From: Peribacillus faecalis
GTDB lineage: Bacteria > Bacillota > Bacilli > Bacillales > DSM-1321
Assembly: GCF_014712675.1 (NCBI RefSeq)
Contig: NZ_JACXSI010000055.1
Span: forward strand, 62,001-126,000
Length of the DNA: 64,000 nucleotides
Reading direction: 5' to 3'
Shown: positions 43,895 through 52,261 of the stretch, piece by piece
Layout: each line of letters begins with the position of its first letter
Position numbering within the stretch: the stretch's first letter is position 1
Program-made: the position numbers and the translations under genes
The notes under the pieces: generated by a model
Database searches by the model: none
Seen by the model: only the letters and a program-made list of their open reading frames with translations
What the model was told of the DNA's origin: nothing

Positions 43895-45149
43895 ATACTA
43901 CTTCTTCCTCCTCAATTTCCGTAACAGGGGATGTTTTCATAACTTTAACGGCAACAAAGTAAACAATTCCTGTAATGAATAATGTGTTTAGTGATGAAAT
44001 ACCCGGCAACGTTAAACCGGAAATCACACCGACAGCCCAAGCAATTACCGCCGGAATATGAACATTTTGAATGTTCGCTCTTTCGTAATCGATATATTGG
44101 CGTTTTTTAATAAAATAATAGTCGACAATAATGATTGACCCGATTGCCGGCAAGGTAGATCCTAGGAATGTCAGCCAGCTTGTGAAATTATTGTAAAGCA
44201 CGATAGCGAACACTGTACCGATTGTTCCGTTCATCATAACCATGAATACTTTCGGCTTTTTGAACATTGTGGCGAAACCAAGACCTGATGCATAAAGCGA
44301 GTTGTCATTCGTTGTCCAAATGTTTAATCCGAGTACAAGTACTGCCGGCAATAGTAATCCTTGTGAAAGCATAACGTCTGAAATATCGTTGTGACCAGTT
44401 GCGATGACGCCGATGACACCGAATAGGAACATTAATGAATTTCCTAAGAAAAAGGCAATAACAGTTGTTGATACTGCGTCTTTTCCTGATTTTGCGTAAC
44501 GTGCAAAGTCTGGAGTCAATGTTCCTGCACTGATGAATGAACCGATTGTGATTGTTAAAGCTGCTGCCAATGAAAGAGATGTTGTCGGTGTGTAAGCGAA
44601 TAACTCGCTCATCCCGCCTATGTCGGTAACGGCTTTTGTTGCACTAAATGATCCTAATATAGCGATTGCCGGTACTGCAATAAAACTTAAAATCGTTAAA
44701 GCTTTCATGCCGAAGTAAGCTGTTGCTGTCATTAAAATACCTGTAACGATGACGATACCTACTAATGGAAGACCAGTCAGTTTAGAAACCGGATATGCGA
44801 ACATGCCAAGACCTACCCCGAACCAGCCGATTTGTGTAGCGGAAAGCATGAATGAACTAATGTAAGCTCCCTTGATGCCGAAAGAGTATTGGGCAAGAAG
44901 GTGAGTTGATAATCCTGTTTTTGCTGCAATATAGCCAAGTGCTCCTGTAAATGCTCCTAATATAATGTTACCGATTAAAATGGCACCCAACGTTTGCGCG
45001 AAGGTCATACCTTCTCCTAGTGATCCGCCAGCCCACATACTAGCTGAGTAGAATGTTAATCCGAGCATGACAACCAGCATTTTCATGAAGCTGTTTCTAG
45101 CTCCTTTCGGCACTGATTGAAACGAATAATCTTTATCTTGCATTTGCAT
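43878..45149 (-). CDS. codB: Cytosine permease
   Basis: This 423-residue NCS1-family permease with about twelve helices imports cytosine. It begins [20 protein letters not shown], the usual CodB N-terminus, and has the conserved [16 protein letters not shown] and [16 protein letters not shown] segments. ATG 45149 follows GGGAGGAATTTC; a longer frame upstream runs through the attenuator terminator and is rejected. It is the first gene of the codBA operon. Confidence 0.94.
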   Translation of the reverse strand: MQMQDKDYSFQSVPKGARNSFMKMLVVMLGLTFYSASMWAGGSLGEGMTFAQTLGAILIGNIILGAFTGALGYIAAKTGLSTHLLAQYSFGIKGAYISSFMLSATQIGWFGVGLGMFAYPVSKLTGLPLVGIVIVTGILMTATAYFGMKALTILSFIAVPAIAILGSFSATKAVTDIGGMSELFAYTPTTSLSLAAALTITIGSFISAGTLTPDFARYAKSGKDAVSTTVIAFFLGNSLMFLFGVIGVIATGHNDISDVMLSQGLLLPAVLVLGLNIWTTNDNSLYASGLGFATMFKKPKVFMVMMNGTIGTVFAIVLYNNFTSWLTFLGSTLPAIGSIIIVDYYFIKKRQYIDYERANIQNVHIPAVIAWAVGVISGLTLPGISSLNTLFITGIVYFVAVKVMKTSPVTEIEEEEVVYEKVG

Positions 45150-45184
45150 TGAAATTCCTCCCAAGTTTTTAATCCTTGGTGAGC

Positions 45185-45325
45185 ATAAAAAAACCACTTG
45201 TCAAGATCTGACAAGTGGTTTGCCTAAAGAGACATACGTATTCTACTCAAAAAGAATACAGTACACCCTACATACACGCCCACCTTGTCAGCCTCACGGG
45301 ACTGAACTTAAAGGTTCTTTTTAAA
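45185..45325 (-). promoter_or_regulatory. PyrR-type transcription attenuator ahead of codBA
   Basis: On the minus strand, AGTCCCGTGAGGCT (45303-45290) matches the PyrR-binding consensus ARUCCNGNGAGGYU. It is framed by ACCTT/AAGGT and TCAG/CTGA pairs that make the anti-antiterminator stem. Downstream a 13-bp stem, AAACCACTTGTCA with its complement (45221-45191), is followed by T residues, forming the terminator. High UMP/UTP should let PyrR promote termination. Confidence 0.88.
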
Positions 45326-45363
45326 TTAACGTTATATTAATATAGTTTTTGGTGTGTTGTAAA

Positions 45364-45415
45364 TGGTAAATGGTGGTACCTTACGCCACCCGAAATTCCT
45401 CAGTTTTTGTCGAAT
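45364..45415. repeat. Dispersed repeat, degenerate copy E
   Basis: GGTACCTTACGCCACCCG followed by TTTTTGTCGAATGG resembles the arm plus linker of the dispersed palindromic repeat but is badly decayed. Confidence 0.35.
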
Positions 45416-45530
45416 GGTTATCCAAGAGCCTATGATAGGATATTTTTCACTTCCGAAATATTGAGTTTTATTGTATGATTAATCATATAATTCATACAAA
45501 AATACTACGAATTAAATTGGAGGGAATTTT

Positions 45531-45956
45531 ATGAATAATCATAGGTCACTTACGGTTCCTCAGCCACTAGTCCGGATTAATAATTGGATTACTATTACTC
45601 TCATTGCTGTTGCTTGGATCATTCAGCAGCCATTACTTATACTTATTCCCACTTTGTATTTTGGTTTAGGGGCTTTTATTGGCAAAAATCCGATTATCTT
45701 AATCGGAAAAAGTCTTCTTAACAGCAAAAATCAATATGTCATGGAGGACAAAGATCAGCTCCGTTTTAACAGCACACTGGCCTTTATCATGCTGGCAGTA
45801 GCCGTAATCGGTTATTATATTGGTATGCCCGGCATTTACTACGGATTCACAGTTATGTGTTTAGCAGCGAATCTTGGGGCGGCATTCGGATATTGCATTG
45901 GCTGCTTTTTTAGGTATCAATGGAAGCAGTATCGTTATAGAAGGTCGATAAGGTAA
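45531..45956 (+). CDS. DUF4395 family membrane protein
   Basis: This 141-residue protein has about four membrane helices in two pairs and matches DUF4395: an early PQPLVRINNWI segment, a central polar loop (KNQYVMEDKDQLRFN) and a closing GYCIGCFFRYQ motif. The cysteine pair near the end is typical of the family, which is often found near sulfur- or thioredoxin-related genes. No function is established. ATG 45531 follows GGAGGGAATTTT. Confidence 0.85.
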   Translation: MNNHRSLTVPQPLVRINNWITITLIAVAWIIQQPLLILIPTLYFGLGAFIGKNPIILIGKSLLNSKNQYVMEDKDQLRFNSTLAFIMLAVAVIGYYIGMPGIYYGFTVMCLAANLGAAFGYCIGCFFRYQWKQYRYRRSIR

Positions 45957-45966
45957 ATAAGGATAG

Positions 45967-46022
45967 TGGTGCCTGTGGCTACTGGGATTTTTTGATAAAT
46001 ACCAGGGAGTGACAGGCACCAT
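45967..46022. repeat. Dispersed palindromic repeat, copy D
   Basis: The left arm GGTGCCTGTGGCTACTGGG is diverged, and the right arm CCAGGGAGTGACAGGCACC is nearly intact. The two changed halves still pair with each other at CTGG/CCAG, which suggests compensatory change. Confidence 0.7.
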
Positions 46023-46078
46023 TTTTAATTTCACAGTTTTGGGGGAAATTAATGAAAACTGTGAAATGAGGTGGCAGG

Positions 46079-48709
46079 TTGAAAAAGGTGTGGGATATTT
46101 TCAAGATTGATTGGCGCAGAATTTCGCGTTCGAAGGCAGCGATTCTACTTGTTGTTGCGTTGATGATATTGCCTTCATTGTATGCGTGGTTCAATATTAA
46201 AGCGCTCTGGGATCCGTATGGAAATACAGGCGGCATTGAAATTGCGGTGTCGAATGATGATGCAGGGACAACAATTAATGACGAGAAAATAAATGTAGGT
46301 AATGAGATTATCGCAAAGCTAAAGGACAATGAAAATCTCGGCTGGAGATTTGTTAGCAAGAAAAAAGCTGATCAAGGCGTAAAATACGGCGATTATTACG
46401 CAAGTTTATACATACCGGAGGACTTTTCTGAAAACCTTTCTAGCGTTCTTACAGATAATCCGGAAAAAGCGGAAATTGTTTTTACTGTGAACGATAAAAT
46501 CAATGCGATTACGCCAAAAATTACGACAACAGGAGCAACCACTATCACTAATCAAGTGCGTGAAGAGTTTGTCGGGATTGTTTCAGAGGCTTTATTATCA
46601 GCTTTTAATGAAATTGGCATTGCTTTGAAAGAAGATTTGCCGACCATACGCAATTTGGAAGAGAAACTGTATAAATTACAGCAGGCTTTGCCGAAAATCA
46701 AAGAATTCGGTCAGCAAGTGGTCAAGCTTGAGGAACATTTGCCCACTATTCAAGAGAAGGCCAATAAAATTGTCGACCTTCCTCAATATATACCAGAAAT
46801 CAACAAGGTTGGCGAAGGCGTTCTGAAAGTAGAAGAAGCTTTGCCGACTTTAGAAGCAGTTGGGGATAAAATTGTCGTATTGCAGGGACAAATTCCACAA
46901 ATCCGTGAGTCTGCCGAAAAACTCGGAGATTTTCAAAACCATTTTGATTCAGCAACAGCTGTGCTCCCTGATGCCATCAATCAGGCGAATAAAGCGATTG
47001 CCGTCATAGCAGCCGTTCAGGAACAGCTCCCGAAAATTGAACAAATCACTACTAACAGCGGAGAATATGTCGCAGTGGTGGAGGATTTTGTTGCAAAAAT
47101 GAATGGCTCTTTCGATACAATAGCTGATGCTTTAAAACTCAACATATCAATTGTAAACAGTACGTCAAATAGTACTGTCAAAGTATTGGAGACGATGCTC
47201 AATCAAACGGACTCGACCCAGACGACAGCTCAATTGCAGCAATTACTCAATCAGCAAGCCACTTTATTAAGTGTGCAAAGCAGTCATTTACAAGCCTTGC
47301 TGAACTCTGGCCATGGCGGCTCTGCTGCTCTGCAATCTTTATTGCAAAAAACGAACACAGCCCAAAACCAGGTGAATAGTCTATCATCCAAACTGCAAAG
47401 CAATAACATACAAGATATGTATTATCAGGCTGTGAAAGTTCAACAGACAACTTCTAATCTGTTGAATAACTTTGACGGCACGTATTTGCCTGCTGTGAAA
47501 AATATGCTCAGCAATATACAGACAGACCTGCCAACAGCTGAAAATGTCATCCAAGAAGCGCAAAAACAGCTGCCGAATATTTCCGGACTGCTCACAAGCA
47601 CTAGCGACATGATCACAAATGCGAAAACAACTTTACAATCATACGAAGACTCGTTGCCGGCTTTGACTGAAAAGGTACAAACAGCAACAAATTACATTAA
47701 TGAAAATTTGGATAATGTCATTAACGGTATTGATACTGCAGCTTCCTTTTATAGTGATCATTTTGCCGAAGTTGAAGCCGGCATTTATAAAGGCAGTGAT
47801 TTTGTCCAAAATGAACTGCCGGGTTTGGAATCCGAGCTTGAACGTGCATCCAAGCTTGTCGAAGAAAAAATGCCAAAAGTTGTGGAGGCAGTTGAAACAG
47901 CCAGTTCGTTGGCGCAATCACAGCTGCCGCAGCTTGTGAAAACAATCAATAATGCTGCCGGCAAGCTAACTGAGATGAAGGAAAACATTACGCTTGAAGA
48001 GGTAATTGATATTTTGCGACGGGACGTGCAAACCGATAGTGACTTCCTGTCTAATCCGATTGAGTTGAAGGAGAAAATGTTATTTCCGATTGCTAATTAT
48101 GGTTCGGCAAGCTCGCCGTTTTACACGAGCCTGGCTATCTGGGTCGGTGCACTATTGCTCGTATCAATGCTATCGGTAGATGTTGAGATGCCTAAAAAAA
48201 TATATAAGCCGCATCATTTTTATTTCGGCCGTGGTTTAACGTTCTTAGCAATTGCCCTTGTCCAAGCAACGATTGTTTCTGTAGGAGATATCTTTCTGCT
48301 TGGAGTCGATGTCCATGACCGGACTGCATTTGTGTTGTTCAGCTTACTCATTTGTTTTGTTTTCACGACAATTGTGTATACGCTTGTCGCAATCTTCGGC
48401 AACATCGGCAAGGGCGGGGCCATCATCTTACTCGTCCTGCAAATTTCCAGCTCGGGAGGCAACTTCCCGATTGAAGTGTCTTCATCCTTCTTTCAGCATC
48501 TGTACCCGTTTCTGCCGTTTACGTATGCGGTCAACTTGCTACGGGAAGGGCTGGGAGGCGTCATTTGGCAAAATGCAATTCAATATATTGCTATGTTGCT
48601 CATCTTTGCGGCTCTCTTCATTATCATCGGTACGATTTTGAAAAAACCGCTAATGGATGCAGTCGAAGCGTTTACGAAAAATGCGAAGAAGAGTAAGATT
48701 TTTCATTGA
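46079..48709 (+). CDS. YhgE/Pip family membrane protein
   Basis: This 876-residue protein has the YhgE/Pip layout: an N-terminal helix within IDWRRISRSKAAILLVVALM, a conserved LYAWFNIKALWDPYGNTGGI segment, a large extracellular alpha-helical middle (about 180-640) with repeated LPxIxxxxxK units, and five to six C-terminal helices of the ABC-2 type (about 665-860). Relatives include the phage receptor Pip of lactococci and EsaA of type VII secretion. No ESX genes are nearby. The start is TTG 46079 behind GAGGTGG. Confidence 0.88.
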   Translation: MKKVWDIFKIDWRRISRSKAAILLVVALMILPSLYAWFNIKALWDPYGNTGGIEIAVSNDDAGTTINDEKINVGNEIIAKLKDNENLGWRFVSKKKADQGVKYGDYYASLYIPEDFSENLSSVLTDNPEKAEIVFTVNDKINAITPKITTTGATTITNQVREEFVGIVSEALLSAFNEIGIALKEDLPTIRNLEEKLYKLQQALPKIKEFGQQVVKLEEHLPTIQEKANKIVDLPQYIPEINKVGEGVLKVEEALPTLEAVGDKIVVLQGQIPQIRESAEKLGDFQNHFDSATAVLPDAINQANKAIAVIAAVQEQLPKIEQITTNSGEYVAVVEDFVAKMNGSFDTIADALKLNISIVNSTSNSTVKVLETMLNQTDSTQTTAQLQQLLNQQATLLSVQSSHLQALLNSGHGGSAALQSLLQKTNTAQNQVNSLSSKLQSNNIQDMYYQAVKVQQTTSNLLNNFDGTYLPAVKNMLSNIQTDLPTAENVIQEAQKQLPNISGLLTSTSDMITNAKTTLQSYEDSLPALTEKVQTATNYINENLDNVINGIDTAASFYSDHFAEVEAGIYKGSDFVQNELPGLESELERASKLVEEKMPKVVEAVETASSLAQSQLPQLVKTINNAAGKLTEMKENITLEEVIDILRRDVQTDSDFLSNPIELKEKMLFPIANYGSASSPFYTSLAIWVGALLLVSMLSVDVEMPKKIYKPHHFYFGRGLTFLAIALVQATIVSVGDIFLLGVDVHDRTAFVLFSLLICFVFTTIVYTLVAIFGNIGKGGAIILLVLQISSSGGNFPIEVSSSFFQHLYPFLPFTYAVNLLREGLGGVIWQNAIQYIAMLLIFAALFIIIGTILKKPLMDAVEAFTKNAKKSKIFH

Positions 48710-48714
48710 GTGTA

Positions 48715-48757
48715 GAAGCTTTTCATGAGTTGTTTAACTTGTGGGAGGCTTTTTTTA
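48715..48757 (+). terminator. Rho-independent terminator (imperfect)
   Basis: GAAGCTTTTCATGAG pairs loosely with CTTGTGGGAGGCTTTT, ending in T7. Confidence 0.5.
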
Positions 48758-48931
48758 TTAATGGACAAACTGCACAACGACTTACCTGCTATCCGTTAAG
48801 AAAAGGTTTCCATTAAACCTAATAATGGTATTACATTAGTGAATAAGTTTATCAACTTAGAGAGAACTGATTGAGTCTTCAATGAATATGAAACAAATTT
48901 AACTGTGGGAGCTAAGAGGAGGAAAAATAAG

Positions 48932-50152
48932 ATGTATACCTTATTTTTTATATTATTCTTATTATCTGTTCTGGCATTAATCGTAGGTTTGGTTAAACCC
49001 GGTATTGTGTTAAGGAAGTTTCCTGTGGCCCAAAAAAATAGATTGCATGTATTGATGATTTTTGGGGCAGCAGCATTATTATTTATGATTTTAATTGGTG
49101 TAACTGCACCTCCGGCAGAAGAGAGCACTGATAGTAGTGAGCAAGTAGAACAAAAGAGCGAAGAAGCAGGTGCGGCCAAAGCTAAGGCAGAGGAAGAAGC
49201 TAAGGCAAAAGAGGAAGCGGAAGCCAAAGCTAAGGCAGAGGAAGAAGCTAAGGCAAAAGAGGAAGCGGAAGCTAAAGCTAAGGCAGAGGAAGAAGCTAAG
49301 GCAAAAGAGGAAGCAGAAGCTAAAGCTAAGGCAGAGGAAGAGGCTAAAGCCAAAGCAGAAGAAGAAAAGGAAGCAGCCCAAAAAACAGAAACACAGTTTT
49401 CAGGCTATAAACTTATTGAAGTTGATGGTGGAGATACGTCTGGATATCGCCAAGCTAAGGTTGTCGTAGATATTGGCTTTGGGGATCGTGAATACTGGGC
49501 ATTTACAAATGAATATGGCCAGTTGGTGAGGGTCATTGCTGACAAAATCATTCTGCAAGATGATAACAGTGAACCCGTAAATTCCTCCGGCAGATACTAT
49601 TCTGATGAGGCGAAAGTTCCAGGGGTTGAAAGTGATTCATTAGATGAAGGACATATTATCGCTGATTCTCTTGGCGGAGTATCAAATGCTTACAATATTA
49701 CTCCTCAAAATAGTACACTCAATCGACACGGTGACCAAGCATATATGGAAAAAGTTATTCGCGATGCAGGTGGAGCAACTAATTTTGAAGCGATAATCAC
49801 ATATCCTAATACGGAAACGCAAGTTCCATCACATTATCAGTATACTTACACAATTAACGGAAATGAGATTGTGGATTCCTTTGATAATGTAAATCCTGAC
49901 GAAGTGAATGAATCGCTTGGTTTAACAGAGAGCGAGCCTTCTAGTTCAACTGATTCAAACGCTAATTCAAGCACGGACTCAAGTGCCGGTTCAAGCGAGG
50001 GCGGTGACCTCTCCAGTGTAGATGCGGACGGCAATGGAATAGTTACGATTAAGGAAGCCAAAGATGCAGGTTATAGTATGCCGATTACAAGCGATCATTG
50101 GTTGTATCAATATATGAGAGATAACGACGGTGATGGTATGGTGGGTGAGTAA
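48932..50152 (+). CDS. Membrane-anchored DNA/RNA non-specific endonuclease with charged repeat stalk
   Basis: This 406-residue protein has, in order, two N-terminal membrane helices (about 1-22 and 35-55), a charged helical stalk (about 75-145) of repeated KAKAEEEAKAKEEAEA units, an endonuclease domain of the Endonuclea_NS_2 type (about 150-310), a serine-rich linker, and a C-terminal acidic segment with two EF-hand-like loops (DADGNG and DNDGDG). The nuclease core shows DEGHIIADSLGG and an asparagine-rich follow-up (NITPQNSTLNRHG). It may degrade extracellular DNA. ATG 48932 follows GAGGAGG. Confidence 0.85.
   Translation: MYTLFFILFLLSVLALIVGLVKPGIVLRKFPVAQKNRLHVLMIFGAAALLFMILIGVTAPPAEESTDSSEQVEQKSEEAGAAKAKAEEEAKAKEEAEAKAKAEEEAKAKEEAEAKAKAEEEAKAKEEAEAKAKAEEEAKAKAEEEKEAAQKTETQFSGYKLIEVDGGDTSGYRQAKVVVDIGFGDREYWAFTNEYGQLVRVIADKIILQDDNSEPVNSSGRYYSDEAKVPGVESDSLDEGHIIADSLGGVSNAYNITPQNSTLNRHGDQAYMEKVIRDAGGATNFEAIITYPNTETQVPSHYQYTYTINGNEIVDSFDNVNPDEVNESLGLTESEPSSSTDSNANSSTDSSAGSSEGGDLSSVDADGNGIVTIKEAKDAGYSMPITSDHWLYQYMRDNDGDGMVGE
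49178..49360 (+). repeat. 48-bp coding tandem repeat
   Basis: Nearly four copies of a 48-bp unit (16 residues, KAKAEEEAKAKEEAEA) lie inside the nuclease gene, with only synonymous or conservative changes. Such a repeat can change stalk length by slippage or recombination. Confidence 0.85.
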
Positions 50153-50203
50153 AAACAGCAATAAAATAACAGAGTCCTTCTATTGATTAGGGGGGCTCTT
50201 CAT

Positions 50204-50246
50204 TAAAAGCTTTTCACCGGTTAGGAACTGTGAAAAGCTTTTTTAA
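50204..50246 (+). terminator. Rho-independent terminator
   Basis: AAAAGCTTTTCA pairs with TGTGAAAAGCTTTT, then T-rich sequence. Confidence 0.85.
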
Positions 50247-50290
50247 TCTAAATATATAGTGGATAAAATCTTGAAAATTTATAATAAGTA

Positions 50291-50320
50291 TTTTCAATGT
50301 AACATATATAGTGCCGCATT
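50291..50320 (+). promoter_or_regulatory. Conserved upstream element, copy 2
   Basis: It matches 15700-15730 in 26 of 30 positions and lies 54 bp ahead of the DUF4352 gene. A GATAAT box follows at 50325-50330 with no good -35, so an activator or alternative sigma factor is possible. Confidence 0.5.
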
Positions 50321-50373
50321 CCCTGATAATATTTATTTTGTAAGCAGAACAAAACGGAATGGGGAGATTTAAA

Positions 50374-50931
50374 ATGAAAAAAATCGGTAAATTTATATTA
50401 ATCGTATTTGGGGTAATTATTGCCTTTGGAATTATAGCATCAATGCTTGGAGATGATGAAACATCGTCTTCCGATAAAGCGTCGACGAAATCAGCAGCGA
50501 CTGAAGAAAAAGTGTATCAGGTTGGCGAAAAAGTAGAAGCCGGCAAATTAGCATATGAAGTAACAAATATATCAGTGACTAACGAAATTGCATCAGATAA
50601 CGAATTTGTTGAATCCGCAGTAACAGAAGGGCAATTTATTATCATTGATGTTACTGCCTACAATAATGATAGCGAAGCAAGAATGGTTGACAGCAACATG
50701 TTTAAAATGAAAGATGATCAAGGAAGAGAGTTCCAACCGTCAAGTGATTCTGAAGTGATGATGTTAGTTGATGGCATGATGGACTTCTTCTTGCAGGATA
50801 TCAATCCTGGACTTTCGAAATCCGGTCAGCTAGTATTTGAATTGCCTGCAGACGCTACAAGCTACACGTTAGAAGTTTCTAGCGGCTTTGGCTGGTCCGG
50901 CGGCGAATACGAGCAAATTCAACTGAAATAA
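50374..50931 (+). CDS. DUF4352 (telokin-like) exported protein
   Basis: This 185-residue protein has an N-terminal membrane helix (about 5-27, no lipobox cysteine) and a DUF4352 immunoglobulin-like domain (about 55-185; GQFIIIDVTAYNNDSEARMVDSNMFKMKDDQGREFQ). It is probably on the outer face of the membrane. The function of the family is not established. ATG 50374 follows GGGGAG by 8 nt. It shares its upstream element with the HIRAN-lipoprotein unit at 15.8-17 kb. Confidence 0.87.
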   Translation: MKKIGKFILIVFGVIIAFGIIASMLGDDETSSSDKASTKSAATEEKVYQVGEKVEAGKLAYEVTNISVTNEIASDNEFVESAVTEGQFIIIDVTAYNNDSEARMVDSNMFKMKDDQGREFQPSSDSEVMMLVDGMMDFFLQDINPGLSKSGQLVFELPADATSYTLEVSSGFGWSGGEYEQIQLK

Positions 50932-50991
50932 TGGTTCTAATATAGTGTTTTTTTAGAAAGAACTTCGACTTCGACCAAAATTATATAGAGT

Positions 50992-51026
50992 AAAAAGCCT
51001 ATTATAAGGATAGGCTTTTTATTTTG
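50992..51026 (+). terminator. Rho-independent terminator
   Basis: AAAAAGCCTAT pairs with ATAGGCTTTTT, then ATTTT. Confidence 0.88.
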
Positions 51027-51069
51027 TATGCGTAATTACCAGTAAGTTTCATTATATCGAAATAACTTG

Positions 51070-51338
51070 ATTTTAAATTACTTCTTGGCCCAAGAAGCGC
51101 CCGATTCGTATCCGTTTATCTTGTTGAACCTGATGCTATCTTGTTTGGCGGCATTGCAGGCTCCGATTATTATGATGAGTCAGAACAGACAGAGCCAAAA
51201 AGATTCGCAGCGAAGTAAGTATGATTATCATACCGATTTGAAAAGTGAATTGATTTTGGAAAACTGCACGATCAAATATTGGAATTGGAGAAGAATCAGA
51301 GAGAAATATTGAAATGTTTGAAAGAGAGCGATAAATGA
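51070..51338 (+). pseudogene. DUF1003 gene remnant (truncated and frameshifted)
   Basis: The text DSYPFILLNLMLSCLAALQAPIIMMSQNRQSQKD is the conserved second membrane segment of DUF1003 proteins. The N-terminal half, including the first helix, is missing. After DLKSELI the family's coiled-coil tail continues in another frame (KLHDQILELEKNQREILK) and ends at 51338, so there is a frameshift near 51250. The gene is dead or under severe decay. Confidence 0.75.
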
Positions 51339-51353
51339 GTCGCTCTCTTTTCC
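51321..51353 (+). terminator. Rho-independent terminator
   Basis: AAAGAGAGCG pairs with CGCTCTCTTTT around ATAAATGAGT. It is probably the old DUF1003 terminator. Confidence 0.8.
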
Positions 51354-51487
51354 TATTTTGATATTTAGTATCGAGTAAACATAGGTGATACGCATGAAAA
51401 AGGATTGTTGTCGGTTTTTCTATATGAAACCTTAATTCCTGTCAATCCGTATTGCAATTGTGTAAAATTTAGTGAGGGGGTGGGGGA

Positions 51488-51952
51488 TTGAAACGACAGA
51501 CATTCGTTTTAGAGTATCGATTATGGGAAGGCAATGAACATTATACGCCTCTTTACTATTATGAAAATATAGATTTAGAGCAGATTTTGGCGAGAAGGGA
51601 ATGTGAGTTTTTCGTTAAAGATGGTGTGACATATAAGCAAGTTTCTTCTGCTCTAGAAGGCAATGTTTGCGTTATTTATGTGGAAATGTTTGAAGAAGGG
51701 CCGGTTGAATCTGTTTACTTATCAAGTCATGATGATATAACGCTAGAGATTCGAGAGTTAAATGCTTTAAAAAATCATCCGTTAGTAAAAACGCTGCAAT
51801 TTGAACGGCATATCGATATATTGACGGTCATCGGTTCCACGTTTACTTTTGTCGATGAAAAAGAATGGCTCCGCGACAGTGCGGAGCTTGATGAGGACCG
51901 GATGGTTTATGTGTTATACGGCACGCCGACAAGCTATGTATGGAAGGGGTAG
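51488..51952 (+). CDS. Uncharacterised protein, first gene of the ATP-grasp module
   Basis: This 154-residue soluble acidic protein (FVLEYRLWEGNEHYTPLYYYENID, then VYLSSHDDITLEIRELNALKNHP) has no membrane segment and no motif I recognise. It starts at TTG 51488 behind GAGGGGGTGGGGG. It is separated by 6 bp from a lipoprotein gene, which adjoins an ATP-grasp ligase gene and overlaps into a DUF350 gene. In enterobacterial relatives of this module (yjf genes) the matching position holds other small proteins of unknown function, so an accessory role is possible. Confidence 0.75.
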   Translation: MKRQTFVLEYRLWEGNEHYTPLYYYENIDLEQILARRECEFFVKDGVTYKQVSSALEGNVCVIYVEMFEEGPVESVYLSSHDDITLEIRELNALKNHPLVKTLQFERHIDILTVIGSTFTFVDEKEWLRDSAELDEDRMVYVLYGTPTSYVWKG

Positions 51953-51958
51953 AAGAAC

Positions 51959-52261
51959 GTGAATAAAACAAAGAAAATGATGGCAGGGGTAATGGCATCA
52001 TTGGTGTCTGTGACCGTGGCCGGCTGCGGCTCTTCTTCAGGTAATTTGCCCGCTGAGCCGAATGATTCTTCATGCCGGGACTGGGATTGGGATGAAGAGA
52101 CAGGCACCTATTATTGCGATGATTCCTCATCAAGAAGCTATGGCCACTACTATTATGGCGGGAAAAAGTTTTTATCAAAAAGCGCGTTAAGCCAGGACAG
52201 TTCCTATGCTAGCTATAAATCCGGCATCGGAAGCGGAACGAAGGGAAGTTATGGCGGCTGA
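51959..52261 (+). CDS. Small glycine/serine/tyrosine-rich lipoprotein
   Basis: This 100-residue lipoprotein has a signal peptide ending in the lipobox VAGC (Cys23). The mature part is rich in D, S, Y and G (DWDWDEETGTYYCDD, HYYYGGKKF) and ends with a flexible tail, SGIGSGTKGSYGG. It is similar in style to YgiB/YjfM-type DUF1190 lipoproteins, which are neighbours of glutathionylspermidine-synthase-like enzymes in E. coli. It starts at GTG 51959, and its stop overlaps the ligase start by one base. It could be the protein modified by that ligase. Confidence 0.78.
   Translation: MNKTKKMMAGVMASLVSVTVAGCGSSSGNLPAEPNDSSCRDWDWDEETGTYYCDDSSSRSYGHYYYGGKKFLSKSALSQDSSYASYKSGIGSGTKGSYGG

Noticed and set aside
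48796-49353. Alanine/serine-rich minus-strand frame opposite the nuclease stalk
   Set aside because: It is the mirror of the KAEEEAK coding repeat and has no promoter, ribosome site or family.
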